Assembly (NCBI RefSeq): GCF_026586665.1
Contig: NZ_JAODIY010000001.1
Location: 310,001-374,000 of the forward strand
Length of the DNA stretch: 64,000 bases
Origin: Halovenus rubra
GTDB lineage: Archaea > Halobacteriota > Halobacteria > Halobacteriales > Haloarculaceae
Direction: 5' to 3'
The translations under genes were made by a program, and so were the position numbers. Shown here one piece after another: positions 61,689 through 64,000 of the stretch; the stretch's first letter is position 1, and each line of letters begins with the position of its first letter. The notes under the pieces are model-generated. The model was not told the DNA's origin and did no database searches. It saw only the letters and a list, made by a program, of their open reading frames with translations.

Positions 61689-63407
61689 CTAAACTGCATC
61701 AACACCCCGCTTTTCGGTCCGAATCTGGATTGCATCGGCAACCGGGAACACGAAAATCTTTCCGTCGCCAGGCTCACCAGTTCGAGCAGCGTCCGAGATG
61801 GCAGCGACGACATCTGTCGTTGGAACCTCGGCGACGACACACTCGATTTTGACCTTCTGGTGGAGGTCAACGACGTACTCCTCGCCGCGCCACTGGCCGG
61901 TCTTGGTTGGCTGGGAACCCCGACCAGAGACATTTGTCACCGTCAGTGACGGTGCGCCAACGTCGGCCAATGCCTCCTTGACCTCGCTGAGCGTGTCCGG
62001 GCGAACAATAGCAGTCACCAGATCGATATCACTGCCACCATCAGGGTGTAGCGCCTCCGACTGGCGGCCCCCGTCGGTCGCGATGTTTGGCTCTCCGAAC
62101 TCGGGGTACGTCTCGACGCCGTGTTCGCTGATATCCAGCCCGTCGCGTTCGTGGTGTTCGCTGACGCGTGCCTGTCCGATTGCTTTGAACCCGCCCCAGA
62201 TACCCAGCGTCGTCAGGACAGTCCAGACTGTGATGACGGCAACGCCGATGACCTGTGGGCCAAAGGCGCTTGCCTCGATGGAGAGAACGCCACCAGCAAC
62301 GATACTGTCGCCGATAGCTGTCCCGTCGACCGACCACAGCGGAAACAGGACGATACCGAGAACACCTGCACTGCCGTGGACCGGAAAGACAGCACAGACA
62401 TCGTCGATTTTGAGATAGTTTTCGACGACCATGAACACAAGCGGGAGCTGGAGGCCAGCGAGCAGACCCAACGCGAGCGCACCAACTGGCGTGACGACAT
62501 CTGCAACACCAGTAACGGCAACGAGCCCGGCGAGCAGGCCATTTGCCACGTACAGCGTATCGACTTTGCCGCTGATCTGGAGCGACGCTGCTGCGGCTCC
62601 GACCGCACCCATTGCCATCCCGAGTGTCGTTGCCATCGCGACCCGGCCGACGAATCCATACTCTCCAAGTACCAGTTCGCCACTGTCGACTGCAAACACT
62701 GTCGCTGCGGTCCCGACATTGAACCCATACCAGCCAAAAGCAAGAATCAGTGCCCCGAGCACTGCAAAGGTCATCGAGTGGCCGGGAATGACGTTCACGC
62801 TTCCATCGTCATTGTAGCGATCGACACGAGCGCCTAACACGTACGCAGCCGTCAGGCCAGCGATACCACCCATTCCGTGAACAACCATCCCACCAGCAAA
62901 ATCGTGGAAACCGATGTCGGTCAGAATTGGCGGGTCGCCGCCACTCCAGACCATCCCCGCCACGACCGGGTAGATGACTGCAGCCAACAAGACTGTATAG
63001 GTAAGATAAGCCCGGAGCCTGGCTCTGCCGGCCACTGCACCCGAAACGATGGTCGCTGCAGTCATCGCGAACACTGCGCTGAATAGCCACATGACCCAGC
63101 CAGACCCTTCTCCGGCTCCGAACATCGTTAGCTCGGAACTCTCGCCACCGGCCACGAGCGAACCGAAGTTGTTCGCCACACCCATGCCGACGATGAAAAA
63201 CACGACAACACCGATTGACCAGGTTAACATGTTTTTGGTCAACTGGTTGGCGACGTTCTTCGAACGCACCTGTCCTGACTCTAGCATTGCGAAACCAGCG
63301 TGCATAAAGAAAATAAGAAATATTGCCATGAGCGCCCACAGCATGTTCGTACCATCCGCTACTACGTTCGGGTCGATTGTGAGTATCGCTGATTCGATGA
63401 ATGTCAT
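61689..63407 (-). CDS. amt: Ammonium transporter fused to a C-terminal PII (GlnK) domain
   Basis: A 572-residue fusion. Residues 1 to about 440 are an Amt channel of about 11 helices with [20 protein letters not shown] near residue 33, [20 protein letters not shown] near 175 and [20 protein letters not shown] near 325 (the twin-histidine region). The last 110 residues are a PII domain: [40 protein letters not shown] (T-loop with Tyr) and [20 protein letters not shown], then [18 protein letters not shown]. Separate PII proteins normally block Amt; here the regulator is tethered. The start at 63407 ([14 protein letters not shown]) fits family topology; a longer frame from a TTG is less likely. 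Confidence 0.95.
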   Translation of the reverse strand: MTFIESAILTIDPNVVADGTNMLWALMAIFLIFFMHAGFAMLESGQVRSKNVANQLTKNMLTWSIGVVVFFIVGMGVANNFGSLVAGGESSELTMFGAGEGSGWVMWLFSAVFAMTAATIVSGAVAGRARLRAYLTYTVLLAAVIYPVVAGMVWSGGDPPILTDIGFHDFAGGMVVHGMGGIAGLTAAYVLGARVDRYNDDGSVNVIPGHSMTFAVLGALILAFGWYGFNVGTAATVFAVDSGELVLGEYGFVGRVAMATTLGMAMGAVGAAAASLQISGKVDTLYVANGLLAGLVAVTGVADVVTPVGALALGLLAGLQLPLVFMVVENYLKIDDVCAVFPVHGSAGVLGIVLFPLWSVDGTAIGDSIVAGGVLSIEASAFGPQVIGVAVITVWTVLTTLGIWGGFKAIGQARVSEHHERDGLDISEHGVETYPEFGEPNIATDGGRQSEALHPDGGSDIDLVTAIVRPDTLSEVKEALADVGAPSLTVTNVSGRGSQPTKTGQWRGEEYVVDLHQKVKIECVVAEVPTTDVVAAISDAARTGEPGDGKIFVFPVADAIQIRTEKRGVDAV

Positions 63408-63711
63408 TGTTTTCCTTATTATTGACTGTGTGTCCAACAAATCCATCAAATCGAACAATATCTCTTCTCTTATCACAGAAGATGTATCCAATACGGCAGT
63501 ATATATAATTTTGTTTTAAAAGATTATTTTTAATACAGCGTCATTCGACATTCAGTCGATATTTAGCAGAATATTACCGATATAAGGTTGTACTTTCTTC
63601 ACTTTCGACACGCTTGTGAGACAAATAATTTGACATTCACAACCACCTGATGGCGTCATGTGGCGCAAAATGGTGGCGCGCGGTCACACACTTGGCGTGA
63701 CAGGGCCGATG
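63408..63711. promoter_or_regulatory. amt promoter region with dyads
   Basis: No gene is seen. TATATATAAT at 63499-63510 is a strong TATA box for amt, implying a leader of about 65-70 bases. TCGAC-ATTCA-GTCGA at 63545-63559 and a nested dyad, TTGTGA (63614) with CAAAT-A-ATTTG (63622-63632) and TCACAA (63637-63642), lie upstream. They may be regulator sites for amt or a terminator for the aminotransferase beyond. Confidence 0.45.
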
Positions 63712-64000
63712 CTACGCTTTGGGATTTGTCTCGTGAGTGTCGACAAACTGTTCGAGACGGTTGAGGGCTTCTTTGAGGTCGTCCATCCCTGTTGCGTAGG
63801 ACACTCTGAGATGACCGTTTCCACCCTCACCGAAAGCAGTCCCGGGGACGGCTGCGACGTTTACCTCTTCGATAAGTGCCTCGGCGAACGCCTCGGCATC
63901 GTCCCACGGCGCGGCGGGGAATGCGTAGAACGCGCCGCTGGCGCGGAAACAGTCGATACCCATCTCCTCGAACCGCGAAAGCACGAGGTTCCGTCGCCGG
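63712..64000 (-). CDS. Class I/II PLP-dependent aminotransferase (5' part outside window)
   Basis: The frame enters at the right edge and ends at 63712, giving the last 95 or so residues: RRRNLVLSRFEEMGIDCFRA, SGAFYAFPAAPWDDAEAFAE, GTAFGEGGNGHLRVSYATGM and DDLKEALNRLEQFVDTHE. The G-A-F-Y-A-F-P and G-x-x-F-G-x-x-G-x-x-H-x-R-V/I-S patterns are the C-terminal substrate-arginine region of the aspartate aminotransferase family (fold I). The start codon is not in the window; the product is probably an aspartate or broad-range transaminase. Confidence 0.88.
   Translation of the reverse strand, partial: RRRNLVLSRFEEMGIDCFRASGAFYAFPAAPWDDAEAFAEALIEEVNVAAVPGTAFGEGGNGHLRVSYATGMDDLKEALNRLEQFVDTHETNPKA

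Noticed and set aside
1-64000. CRISPR arrays
   Set aside because: No regular repeat-spacer pattern was seen on either strand.
1-64000. A classical defence or toxin-antitoxin island
   Set aside because: No recognisable restriction, Cas, retron, or toxin-antitoxin gene pairs; the small regulator/membrane pairs here fit ordinary regulation better.

Overview
The window is chromosomal DNA from a halophilic archaeon (class Halobacteria). The evidence is the acidic proteins, the intron-less tRNA-Tyr with the archaeal C1-G72 pair, TATA boxes about 27 bases before start codons (leaderless transcripts), two haloarchaeal-style histidine kinases, the CdrL/CdrS/FtsZ2 cell-division block, GlmS/GlmU/AglF/AglM sugar-nucleotide genes and a Tat lipoprotein signal. 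The genus cannot be told from this stretch.

Region 1 (1-19186) is a surface-glycan island. It holds a truncated polysaccharide-deacetylase-like gene, an alpha/alpha-barrel protein, a beta-propeller protein, two alkaline-phosphatase-superfamily enzymes, two GT4 glycosyltransferases, a flippase, a large polytopic GT-C-like membrane protein, and the precursor genes glmS, glmU-like, aglF and aglM. The middle part (about 5.5-13 kb) is visibly AT-richer than its flanks and carries decayed transposase fragments, which points to assembly by horizontal transfer.

Region 2 (19237-26895) is a MoxR/DUF58/DUF4129/DUF4350 membrane module split over three transcription units. Region 3 (26965-37741) is mostly housekeeping: an RNB nuclease, a GAF histidine kinase, uvrB, an F420-type oxidoreductase, a thioesterase, a lipoate ligase-like protein, endonuclease IV, a methyltransferase and the tRNA thiolase ncsA.

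Region 4 (37814-40226) is the cell-division block ftsZ2-cdrS-cdrL beside tRNA-Tyr. Its intergenic DNA holds related GTNNGAC-N4-GTCNNAC dyads, the best candidate here for an uncharacterised regulatory code. Region 5 (40227-43899) has small proteins, an IMPase-like gene and a MinD-like ATPase with an overlapping partner gene. Region 6 (43896-51075) is an archaeal type IV pilus operon: pilB-like, pilC-like and five small single-helix proteins. Region 7 (51210-64000) holds an M20-type hydrolase, small membrane/regulator pairs, an asparagine-synthetase-like protein, a PadR regulator, a class III aminotransferase, a HiPIP, a TauE exporter, coaBC, a PAS histidine kinase and an ammonium channel fused to a PII domain. 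The window ends inside an aminotransferase gene.

No CRISPR array, intact insertion sequence, rRNA or replication origin was seen. All calls come from reading the sequence; no database search was made.
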